In this document: piece after piece, positions 52,112 through 60,174 of the stretch
Numbering within the stretch: the first letter of the stretch is position 1
Layout of the letters: every line of letters starts with the position of its first letter
Assembly: GCA_903882745.1 (NCBI GenBank)
Contig: CAIRYG010000003.1
Span: 271,102-335,101, forward strand
DNA: 64,000 nt
From: an uncultured Gemmatimonadota bacterium
Lineage (GTDB): Bacteria; Gemmatimonadota; Gemmatimonadetes; Gemmatimonadales; Gemmatimonadaceae
Direction of reading: 5' to 3'
Position numbers and translations under genes: made by a program
The notes under the pieces: generated by a model
Seen by the model: the letters and a program-made list of their open reading frames with translations, nothing else
Told to the model about the DNA's origin: nothing
The model's database searches: none

Positions 52112-52990
52112 ATGTCGACCAAACTCCGCACGCAGCTCCGCCATATCGTGGCCACCGCCCTTGCGCTGATTCCGCTGGTCGCGCTGCTCACGCCGTTCAC
52201 CGTCGCCCACACGCAAGGCGCGCCCACCACCTGGGACGCCTACGCGGTGCGCTACGCGACCTTGCCGCAGTTCAAAGTCTCGGGCTTGATTGCCGGCGCC
52301 GACACGAGCCGCCGGCTCGACATTGCGATGATGGTCTGGCTGCTCAAGGGACCTGGCGGGCGGAATGTGGTGGTCGATGCCGGTTTCACACGCGATGACC
52401 TAATTGCGCGGTGGAAACCCACGGGCTTTCTGCGGCCAGACTCCGCGGTTGCGCTCGCGGGAGTAGCAGCGCGTGAGGTGACTGACGTGATTGTCTCACA
52501 CATTCACTGGGATCACTTTGATGGCGCGGCGCTCTTTCCGAATGCGCGCATCTGGGTGCAGCGCGAGGAAGTCGACCATCATATTGACTCCACCGGCAAG
52601 CGCATCAACAACACGATCGACGCGCCTGACGCCGCAATGCTGCACGCGCTGCGCACCGCGGGGCGCCTACGCCTCGTGGATGGTGATGCCAAGGAGGTTA
52701 TCCCCGGAATCACGGTCTACACGGGCGGCAAGCACACCTTTGCGTCGCAGTATGCGAGTGTGCGACTCACCGGCGGATCGACGGCGGTGATCGCGAGCGA
52801 CAATGTGTATCTGTACGAGAACCTCACGCAGCATCGACCGATCGCCCAGACGCTCGACTCACTGAGCAATGTGGCGCAGCACGCGCGCATGCGCGCATTG
52901 GCGGCGGAACGGTTAATTGTGCCCGGGCACGATCCCGCGGTACTGGAGCGATTCGAGCGGGTGGGGGAGCGGGTGGTACGGATTCGGTAG
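52112..52990 (+). CDS. Exported metallo-beta-lactamase-fold hydrolase
   Basis: This 292-residue protein has a signal peptide (cleavage near AHTQG) and the MBL motif SHIHWDHFDGA (HXHXDH with two metals), then a Tyr/Lys strand, GGKHTF, and GHDPAVLERFE with the last ligands. The spacing resembles lactonase-like members. The substrate is unknown. The ATG at 52112 is chosen by the signal peptide; the open frame begins at 51992. Confidence 0.88.
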   Translation: MSTKLRTQLRHIVATALALIPLVALLTPFTVAHTQGAPTTWDAYAVRYATLPQFKVSGLIAGADTSRRLDIAMMVWLLKGPGGRNVVVDAGFTRDDLIARWKPTGFLRPDSAVALAGVAAREVTDVIVSHIHWDHFDGAALFPNARIWVQREEVDHHIDSTGKRINNTIDAPDAAMLHALRTAGRLRLVDGDAKEVIPGITVYTGGKHTFASQYASVRLTGGSTAVIASDNVYLYENLTQHRPIAQTLDSLSNVAQHARMRALAAERLIVPGHDPAVLERFERVGERVVRIR

Positions 52991-53005
52991 CTGCCGGAGC
53001 GCCGA

Positions 53006-53488
53006 CTACTTAATCCGCGCGGCGAGTGCGGGGGGTAAACGCCGCGAGTATCCGATCATGCGGAGCGTCTGCTTGGGTTCGCGCGTGACGCCACGCATGA
53101 GCACTTCTAGCGGGGTGGAGAGATTCCGGCTCCCTTTGAGCAGACGCGAGATGTAGCCCGGGGAAACGCCGAGTAGCTCTTCCCAGCGGTGACGCGGCAC
53201 GTCGGCGAATTCGTGGCCGATGACCGAGACGAACTCCTCCACGGCCTTGCGCTTGCGTTCGTCGTACAAGCGTTCGAGGACCTCGCTGAATCGCTGCAAG
53301 GAAGCCCCTCGCACATATACGTCACCACACTTCGTACAGATCGGCACGCGCATCGATTCGTCGAACCGCAGGTCGTATTCGTCGCGGAGATCGAACGTTC
53401 GTCCGCTGAGCTCGCGGACGCTGACGGCGTTCTGTCGGCAGAATAGGCAGCGGGCGACGACACCAGGCTCAAGTTGGTAGATACTCAT
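53006..53488 (-). CDS. MqsA-like antitoxin: zinc finger plus HTH
   Basis: This 160-residue protein has two CXXC pairs (CLFC about residue 14, CTKC about residue 51) that form an MqsA-type N-terminal zinc domain, a helical linker and a C-terminal HTH (LGVSPGYISRLLKGSRNLSTPLEVLMRGV). It follows a toxin-like gene by 18 bp on the same strand, the mqsR-mqsA order. It should repress the operon through TTGAAC-N3-GTTCAA at 53898. Confidence 0.8.
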   Translation of the reverse strand: MSIYQLEPGVVARCLFCRQNAVSVRELSGRTFDLRDEYDLRFDESMRVPICTKCGDVYVRGASLQRFSEVLERLYDERKRKAVEEFVSVIGHEFADVPRHRWEELLGVSPGYISRLLKGSRNLSTPLEVLMRGVTREPKQTLRMIGYSRRLPPALAARIK

Positions 53489-53506
53489 GGAGGATTCTGG
53501 TAGAGG

Positions 53507-53824
53507 TCACTTTGTAGGCTCGAGCAAGCGAATCACTCGTCCCGTGATCGTCGTCAGTGGGCGTTCGGGCGGGTGGTGAGAGATCACCACGAGTCCATCA
53601 TCGCCTTCATTGAGTTTCACGTACCATCCGATTCCATCGCGGTCATAACCGTACACGTCGAACCATTCGTCAACCAACGCAACTGATTCGACGAAGTCCA
53701 CGTCGCGCAGCAGCTGCACCGTGCCCCGTACGTATTCCTCGGCAGCGACGAGCGAGACGCCGAGTCGCCGCGCCGTTGGATCCAAGGCGCGGGAGGGACG
53801 AACAGCGGAGGTCTCCGAACGCAT
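53507..53824 (-). CDS. MqsR-like toxin
   Basis: This 105-residue protein has a core pattern matching MqsR/RelE-like toxins: AEEYVRGTVQLLRDVDFVES, DEWFDVYGYDRDGIGWYVKLNEGDDGLVVISHH. E. coli MqsR has the analogous DVYRP...VYLKI...LIVSF order at similar length. The ATG at 53824 is preferred; the frame extends to 53905 through an Arg/Cys-rich stretch overlapping the operator. The match is by pattern, not a database hit. Confidence 0.62.
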   Translation of the reverse strand: MRSETSAVRPSRALDPTARRLGVSLVAAEEYVRGTVQLLRDVDFVESVALVDEWFDVYGYDRDGIGWYVKLNEGDDGLVVISHHPPERPLTTITGRVIRLLEPTK

Positions 53825-53897
53825 TGCCAGCCGCCGCAACCGCTCGAGATTCCACCGCGGCCGATGCCGGCAGCGAGTTCGGCAGGTGCAACCATAC

Positions 53898-53912
53898 TTG
53901 AACATAGTTCAA
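53898..53912 (-). promoter_or_regulatory. Operator of the MqsRA-like module
   Basis: TTGAACATAGTTCAA is a 6-bp inverted repeat with a 3-bp spacer. On the minus strand it overlaps a TATGTT that lies 18 bp from an upstream TTGCGT, a weak promoter pair. It lies 74 bp before the toxin ATG. Confidence 0.5.
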
Positions 53913-54070
53913 TAGCCGAATACGACGCAAGGGCGCGGCGTGAATGCTCTGGCATGACCGCGCGAGGTGCGTCTACAATGGCACACGGCGTACGAGGAAC
54001 CCGCATCAAAATTTTGCGTGGTGTGGCCGAATGTTGCGCGTGTCCGCGCGAGGGATTCCACTGCACGCAC

Positions 54071-54102
54071 AAAAGCGGGCCCGGTCGCGCGACCGGACCC
54101 GC
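54071..54102 (-). terminator. Orphan intrinsic terminator
   Basis: GCGGGCCCGGTC / GACCGGACCCGC (54075-54086, 54091-54102), one mismatch and a GCGC loop, is followed on the minus strand by TTTTGTG. No gene was found upstream of it on that strand. Confidence 0.6.
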
Positions 54103-54343
54103 GAGAATGGCGAACCGCATGGACAGACTCCTGAAAAGAGGAAGAGTTGAACATGCGGACGCGGTCTGACAGTAGAGGAGTTTCCGTTCGGCGGGGATCA
54201 CGCCAATTCCGAGCCTGAGGGGGTATCCGCAAAACTGAGTGGGAATGCTACGAGCGGGAATGGAATGGTGCGAGGTTGTCGCTGGCAAACTTCGATATTG
54301 CGCTTAGAAGCAACCGCACCTCCCCCAATCCCGAGGCCCTCCG

Positions 54344-54384
54344 TTGACGCACGTACTCGAAATCGGTAGTCTTACTGGTAAGAC
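54344..54384 (+). promoter_or_regulatory. Promoter/operator of the AbrB-PIN module
   Basis: TTGACG (54344-54349) and TAGTCT (54367-54372) are 17 bp apart. A 16-bp palindrome GTCTTAC-TG-GTAAGAC (54369-54384) covers the -10 box and start point, where the AbrB-type antitoxin would bind for autoregulation. Confidence 0.7.
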
Positions 54385-54400
54385 CAACCGAGAGGACATC

Positions 54401-54664
54401 ATGAGTGCGACATCGACGACGACCCTTTCCTCGAAAGGGCAGGTGGTGATTCCAGAAGAGATCCGCGAGCGGCTGGGGCTGAAGCCGGGGACGCAGTTCG
54501 TGGTGGTGGCGGATCGGGATGCGGTGGTGCTGAAGGTCCTGAACGCTCCGAAGCTCGACGATTTCGCTGAGCTCCTTGCGCACGCACGGAAGTCTGCCCG
54601 TGAAAGCGGGATGCGCCGCTCGGACGTCACGGCGGCGATCAAGAAGGTCAGGCGCGAGCGGTGA
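54401..54664 (+). CDS. AbrB/MazE/SpoVT-type antitoxin
   Basis: This 87-residue protein has an N-terminal swapped-hairpin DNA-binding domain (TLSSKGQVVIPEEIRERLGLKPGTQFVVVADRDAVVLKVL) and a basic C-terminal tail that should wrap the toxin. AGAGGA precedes the ATG at 54401; the frame opens at 54344 within the promoter. It overlaps the PIN gene start by 4 bp (GTGA). Confidence 0.92.
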   Translation: MSATSTTTLSSKGQVVIPEEIRERLGLKPGTQFVVVADRDAVVLKVLNAPKLDDFAELLAHARKSARESGMRRSDVTAAIKKVRRER

Positions 54665-55074
54665 GGGTTGTGCTCGACACGAACGTCCTGGTCTCCGGGA
54701 TATTCTTCGGTGGCGTGCCCGCCGAGATTCTCAGGGCGTGGTCGAGTGGGAGCTTCGAGCTCGTGGTCTCTCCGCAGATACTTGACGAGTACCGCCGCAT
54801 CTGCCGGGAGCTGGGAGACAGCTACCTCAAGGCAGGGGCCAACTATCCGTCCATTCTCGAAAAAATTGCGGGCGCATCGTTGATCGCGCCGGACCAGCCA
54901 CTTGAGGTCCAAGTATGCGATGATCCATACGACGATGTGTTCTTGGCGGTCGCCAAGGTCGGGCGCGCCTCAAAAATCGTCTCTGGCGATAGGGCGCTGT
55001 TGAGAACATCCGGCTGGAGTGGGATAGCTGTCGTGACACCGAGACAATTCGCTGCCGCTCATCTTTCTTCTTGA
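54661..55074 (+). CDS. PIN-domain ribonuclease toxin (COG1569 type)
   Basis: This 137-residue PIN domain shows the acidic catalytic set: VVLDTNVLVSG (first Asp), a central Glu in LDEYRRICRE, and CDDPYDDVFLAVA and VSGDRALL (late Asp). Such toxins cleave RNA with Mg2+. The GTG start at 54661 overlaps the antitoxin stop. Confidence 0.92.
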   Translation: MRVVLDTNVLVSGIFFGGVPAEILRAWSSGSFELVVSPQILDEYRRICRELGDSYLKAGANYPSILEKIAGASLIAPDQPLEVQVCDDPYDDVFLAVAKVGRASKIVSGDRALLRTSGWSGIAVVTPRQFAAAHLSS

Positions 55075-55148
55075 CGCCAGGCACGCTCCGTTGGAATCTC
55101 CAACTCTCAATCCAGCGTCCGTACCTGGCCGATCGATTGCGGGCCCGC

Positions 55149-55480
55149 CTCTACACGATCCCCAGTATTCGCTCCAGCCCGTCGAGTGCCGACGTCGGAA
55201 AGAGATCTGGGATCACCGCCGGAAGCGCGAGTATCGGCACCGCGATTGCCACGGGCTCCTGGCGCCTATCCGTGCTTGGAACACGCGTGATCCACCCCGC
55301 GCGCTTCAGTGCGGTGAGCACATTGCGGCCCGTGCGCTCCGACATCCGGAGTGCGGCATACGCGTCACACGATCCGCCCTTGCCAGGAGGGCGTGTGACA
55401 GCGTGGGGAGGAGCGGCTCGAGCTCGAAGATGGCGTTCACGGCGGGGTCGATGTGGCGTATTATTGCCGTGATCTGAACG
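55149..55480 (-). pseudogene. Frameshifted winged-helix-like gene remnant
   Basis: Two overlapping minus-strand frames make sense only if joined. The first reads IIRHIDPAVNAIFELEPLLPTLSHALLA. A one-frame jump near 55385 gives KGGSCDAYAALRMSERTGRNVLTALKRAGWI, a winged-helix pattern, running to a stop at 55151. No start codon with a ribosome site was found just after hipA. It is likely a decayed regulator; a sequencing error could also explain it. Confidence 0.4.
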
Positions 55481-55498
55481 CTTGTCGGTAGGGCTCGG

Positions 55499-56764
55499 CT
55501 ATCCACCGACGCCGAGCCGATTCGCGAGCGCCTGCGACGTCTCGCGCACCGCGCGATCGAGCGCCTCGAGCATCGACGCATCACCGTGCATGGCCGCCAC
55601 TTCATGCAAGACACCGGGCAGCGCCGCGCGCACCGCATGCACCACGACCGCCGCCAGTTCGCGCACCCGTCGCTCCGGCAACCGGAACTCCCGCGCTGCC
55701 ACCCGCACGCTCGCCGGGGTGAGTGCCTGCGGATGTGTGGTCCCGCCAAAGGAGAGCGAGAACGTCCGATCGAGCGACGCGAACACCGTCGTCACCACGA
55801 CATCGTACGCCGGCGCGAGGCGCAGGCGCTCGGGCACCTCATACATCACACTCACGTTCTTCGCGTGCGCATCGTAGTTCCCCACGGCCGCATTGGCCAC
55901 GGCCCAGCGGAACAGTGACTCGCGATCGTCGAGTGGAGCAACACTCCAGCGGTCGAGCACGGCGACGAGCTCCTGAAAGGTCGGTGCCCCGTGGTTCGCG
56001 TACTTGTTGCGGGAGAGGCGGCCGGTCAACTGGCAGCCGTCCTCAGCGTGAAGGCGTCCCACCGATCCATCGGCCCTGACCACGCGATCGAACCGGGCAC
56101 TCTCGTGCGCACTCTGGTCCGCCGCACAGCGCTCACTCGATGCCGTCGGGACGCCAGCAGCGCGCATGAGCCGCATGCCGACCAACTCAGCTTCCAGCAA
56201 CCCCGGGAACTGCGCGTTCTGTCGCTTCACCACGACGGTCGTCGGCGCGCCGTTGCGCGGGAACATGTAGCGCGCCGCCGCGCCGCCGGTCTGCGGCATG
56301 CGCCAGAGCGCAAGCTTGGCCTGCGCCCCGGAGAGCGAGGCGCGGCCACTGACCGCACGCACCTGCGATTCTGCTCCGGCGAACGCCGAGCGCATCGCGT
56401 CGGCTGAGAGGGGTTCATACTCTGGAGTCCTGGGGCGCTCCATCCCCTCCGGCCAGAGTTGGAGTGCGCCCGCGCACTCGCTTCCCACGGCGCCGAGCAA
56501 TCCGAGCGTGTCGCTGACATCGTGTTTCGTTGATTGCGCGAGGGTATCACGCAGTGCGCCCTCGGGCAAGAGATTCTCGAACACGCACTCGGCGTCGCGT
56601 CCCACATATGGACGCGCGCGCACCGGGCATCGCACACCGACCGCATGTTCGAGGCGTGCCGTCGTCGCGACTTCAGCGTCGTAGGTGAAGCGGAGTTCGT
56701 TGGTGGTGGTGGTGTCGAGCACCCCGACGCGATCTGTGTCGCACCAGACGACGAGGCGAGTCAT
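55499..56764 (-). CDS. hipA: HipA-family serine/threonine kinase toxin
   Basis: This 421-residue protein has the HipA pattern: an N-subdomain (VGVLDTTTTNELRFTYD), FENLLPEG, a P-loop-like LSGAQAKLAL, VVKRQN (ATP lysine), CQLTGRLSRNKYA, the catalytic NYDAHAKNVSV and the metal AYDVVVT. HipA phosphorylates and inactivates targets such as GltX to cause persistence. ATGA overlap with hipB. Confidence 0.93.
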   Translation of the reverse strand: MTRLVVWCDTDRVGVLDTTTTNELRFTYDAEVATTARLEHAVGVRCPVRARPYVGRDAECVFENLLPEGALRDTLAQSTKHDVSDTLGLLGAVGSECAGALQLWPEGMERPRTPEYEPLSADAMRSAFAGAESQVRAVSGRASLSGAQAKLALWRMPQTGGAAARYMFPRNGAPTTVVVKRQNAQFPGLLEAELVGMRLMRAAGVPTASSERCAADQSAHESARFDRVVRADGSVGRLHAEDGCQLTGRLSRNKYANHGAPTFQELVAVLDRWSVAPLDDRESLFRWAVANAAVGNYDAHAKNVSVMYEVPERLRLAPAYDVVVTTVFASLDRTFSLSFGGTTHPQALTPASVRVAAREFRLPERRVRELAAVVVHAVRAALPGVLHEVAAMHGDASMLEALDRAVRETSQALANRLGVGG

Positions 56765-57084
56765 CGGTCGGCTTCCCTGCCGTGGGATTGCAGCGATCGG
56801 GCGGGGTCGCGCGGCACGAGGACCACATCGAATCCGAGGTCGGCGAGCACGGCCAGGGTGAGATTGAGCTGCGAGCCGCCGGTCCCACGCTCAAGCCCAC
56901 TGAGCATAGTGGAGCTGACGCCGAGTCGAGCGGCTGCATCGACTTGGCGTCCGAGCGTCCGGGCGCGCGCCGACCGGACGACCTCGGCGACGTCCTTTGG
57001 GGTCACCACGCAGAGACCGCGCTCCGAGGTGTCGGACGCGGGCTTTCGCAGCTGGGTGAGATCGGGCTGAGATTGTCGAGGCAT
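56761..57084 (-). CDS. hipB: HipB-type XRE antitoxin
   Basis: This 107-residue protein has an XRE helix-turn-helix (GRQVDAAARLGVSSTMLSGLERGTGGSQLNLTLAVLADLGFDVVLV), the usual HipB layout, with a charged tail. It should repress the operon from sites in the AT-rich region just upstream (57102-57178) and hold HipA inactive. Confidence 0.92.
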   Translation of the reverse strand: MPRQSQPDLTQLRKPASDTSERGLCVVTPKDVAEVVRSARARTLGRQVDAAARLGVSSTMLSGLERGTGGSQLNLTLAVLADLGFDVVLVPRDPARSLQSHGREADR

Positions 57085-57257
57085 GGTTTCTCTAAATACT
57101 CTAAGAAAATCTTAAAGCCGCTTTCGTGATTAGATACGATATATCAGTTTTAGTAAGATGTCAATATATAAACATCTTTTAAATATTTTAGGAGCTACTC
57201 CGAGCGAGAGGGGAAAGCTCCCCCATGCCGATCCGAACGCGCCGTGCGGAAGCGCGA
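57085..57257. other. AT-rich control region of hipBA
   Basis: This is an unusually AT-rich island in GC-rich DNA. It has TAAGA-AAA-TCTTA (57102-57114) and AAGATGT / ACATCTT (57155-57161, 57172-57178). These fit operators for HipB; several TATA-like hexamers (for example TATATC and AATATATA) could be -10 boxes. No gene is seen. Confidence 0.5.
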
Positions 57258-57605
57258 TCAGCCGAGCGCCAGCACTTCACGCAGCGATTGGTCCACGCGC
57301 AGCATGGTAACGGTGGTGAGCGCTGACATCGGTCCCTTCACCAACCGCCGATTGTCGATTGCGCGCAGCTGATCGATCATCACATCGGACTTGAGCGTGC
57401 GTCGGTGTGCGGCCACTCGCACCCGCAACGGTTCAGCGTTGTCCACGAGGTTTGTGGTGAGCGGCAACACCAGCGTGGACGGGTGCCCCGCCGCGCTCAA
57501 TGCAGTGGCCTGGACCACGAGCACCGGCCGCGTTTTGCCGGGCTCGGTCCCTTGCCGCGGATTGAGATCCGCGAGCCAGATCTCGCCGCGGCGCGGGCTA
57601 GACAT
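57258..57605 (-). CDS. PemK/MazF-family endoribonuclease toxin
   Basis: This 115-residue protein starts RRGEIWLADLNPRQGTEPGKTRPVLVVQ and has VLPLTTNL, VMIDQLRAID and a C-terminal VDQSLREVL, the MazF/PemK barrel with its catalytic Arg in KTRP. It overlaps the antitoxin gene by 8 bp. Confidence 0.94.
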   Translation of the reverse strand: MSSPRRGEIWLADLNPRQGTEPGKTRPVLVVQATALSAAGHPSTLVLPLTTNLVDNAEPLRVRVAAHRRTLKSDVMIDQLRAIDNRRLVKGPMSALTTVTMLRVDQSLREVLALG

Positions 57606-57837
57606 CGCTGCGGAGGTCGTCGATGGCGTCGAACTCCGCGTTCACGCGTATGCTCTCGTCGCGCACCCGGTGTGAGGCATCGGCCAGGCGCTTGTTGCGC
57701 ATTGCCTGCTCGGTCTCACGGTTGAGCTGCTCGATCGCGCGTCGGATATACTCGGCGCGGGTGATTCCCAGGGAGGTGGCGCCGCGGCCGCTCGCAAGGA
57801 GGAGTTCGGCGGGGAGCTTGAGCGAAATGGCGGGCAT
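57598..57837 (-). CDS. Ribbon-helix-helix antitoxin of the PemK/MazF module
   Basis: This 79-residue protein has an N-terminal RHH (ISLKLPAELLLASGRGATSLGITRAEYIRRAIEQLNRETEQ) and an acidic tail. The ATG at 57837 is chosen; the frame opens at 57966. Immediately upstream, GGATATCT / AGATATCC (57838-57845, 57864-57871) is an inverted repeat with an inner TCTGA/TCAGA, a probable operator. Confidence 0.85.
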   Translation of the reverse strand: MPAISLKLPAELLLASGRGATSLGITRAEYIRRAIEQLNRETEQAMRNKRLADASHRVRDESIRVNAEFDAIDDLRSDV

Positions 57838-58054
57838 GGATATCTCTGATGGATACTCAGATAAGATATCCACGGCGTTCGAGGATTGGGAGGCCATCAG
57901 CCAAGATGGCGCCTTCCGTTCTGGGGTGACTACCAAAGGGTCCCCGGTGCCACCGAAAGGTTGCATGGGTCGACTGTCAGTGGTCCCCCCTTCTATACAG
58001 CTGACAATCCGACACTATCGGCCCACCCCCTTCAGCAGTACAATCATCAAGACA
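57838..58054. other. Divergent spacer between toxin module and WYL pair
   Basis: This 217-bp gap has the antitoxin operator (57838-57871). The remainder is unremarkable, with no convincing promoter for the WYL genes and no gene. Confidence 0.4.
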
Positions 58055-59158
58055 ATGCCCTCCACGGCCGCGCGTCCACCCAAGGTTCAGCGATGGATCG
58101 ATCTCATCGCCGCGTTGCTGCGTCGGCATTATCCGGTGAGCTTCGACGACCTGGCCAAAGAAGTCCCGGCCTATCTCAACCCGAAGCAGAAGCAGGACGC
58201 CCGCATGCGGATGTTCGAGCGCGACAAGGACGAGCTGCGCGAACTCGGCGTGCCGATCGAGTCGGTGCCGGACGAGCACGGCGCGCTCAACCAGTACCGG
58301 CTCAAGTCGCGGAACTTCTACCTGCCGTATCTCGCGGTGAAGGAATCCGGCACCACCACCCCGCCCAAACCCAAGAAGAAGGCCACGGGGATGGGGTACC
58401 AGTCACTCCCCACGCTCGCCATCGAGCCCGACGAGCTCGCGATGATCGGCCGCGCGGCGTCGCGGGTGCAGCAGATGCACCATCCGGTGTTGGCGGCGAG
58501 TGTGGCGACGGCGATGCGCAAACTCGCCTTCGATATGGGGGCGGTGGAGATGGGAGCGCGCGAGATCATCCTGCCGCCCACGGACCGGCCGAGTGTGACG
58601 GTGCTGGAGGCACTCGACCAGGCGGTGCGCCGGCGGAAGCGGGTGGAGTTCGAGTACTGGAGCATCGAGCGCAACGCCCGCGGCCGGCGCACGGTGGAGC
58701 CGTACGGGTTGGTGTTCAAGAGCGGGCACTGGTACCTGCTCGCGCGCGACCCGGAGGCGAGCACCGCGGTACGCCACTTCAAAGTGAGCCGCATCAAGGA
58801 CCCGGTGGTGAACAGCGCCAAGGCGCAGAGCGCCGACTACGAGATCCCGAGCGACTTCGACCTCTGGTCGCATACCGCCACGCAGCACGCCTGGGAACTC
58901 GGCGATGGTGATGCGGTGCAGGTGACGGTGCGGTTCGACCGCACGGATCGTCACGCGGCGGTGGCGCTCACGCTCGGGGAAGCGGTGGCGGATGATGCGG
59001 ATTGCCGAGTGTTCCGCGTGCGGCGGAGCGCGGCTTTTGCGCGGTGGATGTTGTCGTTCGCGGGAGCGGCACGGCCGGTGAGTCCGCCGGAGATGGTGGA
59101 AGAGTTCCGGGAGTTGGCGCGGGCGACGGCGGCGTTGTACGCGGAGCAGGCGAGTTGA
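58055..59158 (+). CDS. WYL-domain transcriptional regulator, first of a pair (PafB-like)
   Basis: This 367-residue protein has an N-terminal HTH (RWIDLIAALLRRHYPVSFDDLAKEVPAYL), a middle segment and a WYL domain (RRRKRVEFEYWSIERNARGRRTVEPYGLVFKSGHWYLLARDP, with the conserved Glu-Pro-Tyr-Gly and Trp-Tyr-Leu) and a C-terminal WCX part (VTVRFDRTDRHAAVAL). WYL proteins sense nucleic acids or nucleotides and control defence genes. The ATG at 58055 is the first internal start; the open frame from 57623 is not coding-like. It stands before a second WYL gene and BREX. Confidence 0.88.
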   Translation: MPSTAARPPKVQRWIDLIAALLRRHYPVSFDDLAKEVPAYLNPKQKQDARMRMFERDKDELRELGVPIESVPDEHGALNQYRLKSRNFYLPYLAVKESGTTTPPKPKKKATGMGYQSLPTLAIEPDELAMIGRAASRVQQMHHPVLAASVATAMRKLAFDMGAVEMGAREIILPPTDRPSVTVLEALDQAVRRRKRVEFEYWSIERNARGRRTVEPYGLVFKSGHWYLLARDPEASTAVRHFKVSRIKDPVVNSAKAQSADYEIPSDFDLWSHTATQHAWELGDGDAVQVTVRFDRTDRHAAVALTLGEAVADDADCRVFRVRRSAAFARWMLSFAGAARPVSPPEMVEEFRELARATAALYAEQAS

Positions 59159-60174
59159 GCGCGGCGTCGGTGGCGGCTGGGAAGGAAAAGCCCAAGACGA
59201 TTGATGATGCGGCCGCGCAGCTGAAGCGGTTGTTGATCACGCTGCCGATGCTGGCGGACGATAGTGCGCACAAGGTGGCGGATGTGGCGGAGTCGTTGGG
59301 TGTTTCGGAAGAGACGCTCGCGCGGGATCTGCGGACGCTAGTCACGCGGTTTGATGATGGGCCGGGTGGGTTCGTGGAGGGGGTGCGGTTGGCGTTCGGG
59401 GCGGATACGGTGCAGTTGGAGTCGCATCTGTTCAAGCGGCCGATGGGGTTGACTGCTGATGAGATCGGGGCGCTTGAGGTTGGGTTGGCTGCGTTGGAAC
59501 GAGAGTTACCGCCTCATGAGGCGGCTGTTGCGGCTCGAGCGCGGGAACGACTGGTCGCGGCCGCTGCTGAGAATGCGCTACGGGATGGGGGCGCTGGCGA
59601 TAGAGTGGCGTCGCAGCTGGTGGGATCAGAGCTGGAAGGGGCGCTACTCGCTGAGCTCAGGGCGGCGATTGGTGCGCGACGGAAGGCGGAGATTGTGTAT
59701 CGGTCGAGTGGGGCGCCGGAGGGGGCGGCTCGATCTGTGCATCCTTACGGAGTGGTGTATTCGCGAGGGAAGTGGTTCCTGATCGGGATGTGTGAGAAGG
59801 CGGCGGAGATCCGGATATTCCGTCTGGATCGGATGGTGTCGGTCTCTGAACTCGAGCAGAAGGCGGAGATTCCAGTGGCATTTGATCTCAATCGTGCTCT
59901 GGTGGATGGGCGTGGGGTGTTAGGGCATGGAGAAGAGATGCTGGTGGTTCAGTATTCGCCGGCAATCGCAAGATGGATTGCAGAGCAATCGGATCGCTCG
60001 ATCACTACCGACGAGCCACTCACTCTCAGCCACGCGCTTCTAGACGACGCATGGGCCCTCGGCCACGCATTGCAATACGCAGATCAAGCGAAGGTGCTTG
60101 AGCCACGACGTGTAGTAATGCAAATCCGGCGCGTGGCATCAACGCTCTCGTCGGACCCCACGGTGAACTCGTGA
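59155..60174 (+). CDS. WYL-domain transcriptional regulator, second of a pair (PafC-like)
   Basis: This 339-residue protein starts at TTG 59155 in a TTGA overlap with the first WYL gene (GTG at 59170 is possible). It has an HTH (HKVADVAESLGVSEETLARDLRTLV), a WYL domain (RRKAEIVYRSSGAPEGAARSVHPYGVVYSRGKWFLIGMCE, where the WYL trio is WFL) and a C-terminal WCX segment. The pair resembles PafB-PafC heterodimers. Upstream of brxA by 210 bp, on the same strand. Confidence 0.86.
   Translation: MSAASVAAGKEKPKTIDDAAAQLKRLLITLPMLADDSAHKVADVAESLGVSEETLARDLRTLVTRFDDGPGGFVEGVRLAFGADTVQLESHLFKRPMGLTADEIGALEVGLAALERELPPHEAAVAARARERLVAAAAENALRDGGAGDRVASQLVGSELEGALLAELRAAIGARRKAEIVYRSSGAPEGAARSVHPYGVVYSRGKWFLIGMCEKAAEIRIFRLDRMVSVSELEQKAEIPVAFDLNRALVDGRGVLGHGEEMLVVQYSPAIARWIAEQSDRSITTDEPLTLSHALLDDAWALGHALQYADQAKVLEPRRVVMQIRRVASTLSSDPTVNS

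Larger units (their letters stand above)
53825..54343. other. Toxin-module spacer with operator and orphan terminator
   Basis: This 519-bp stretch has no confident gene. It holds TTGAAC-ATA-GTTCAA (53898-53912), a likely operator of the MqsRA-like pair, and a strong minus-strand hairpin (54071-54102) ending in TTTT. The region 54105-54343 upstream of that terminator shows no convincing ORF on the minus strand; a small RNA or a lost gene could be there. Confidence 0.55.

Noticed and set aside
53864..54169. 101-residue ORF in the toxin-module spacer
   Set aside because: Crosses the orphan terminator hairpin and the operator; no ribosome site and no family-like pattern.
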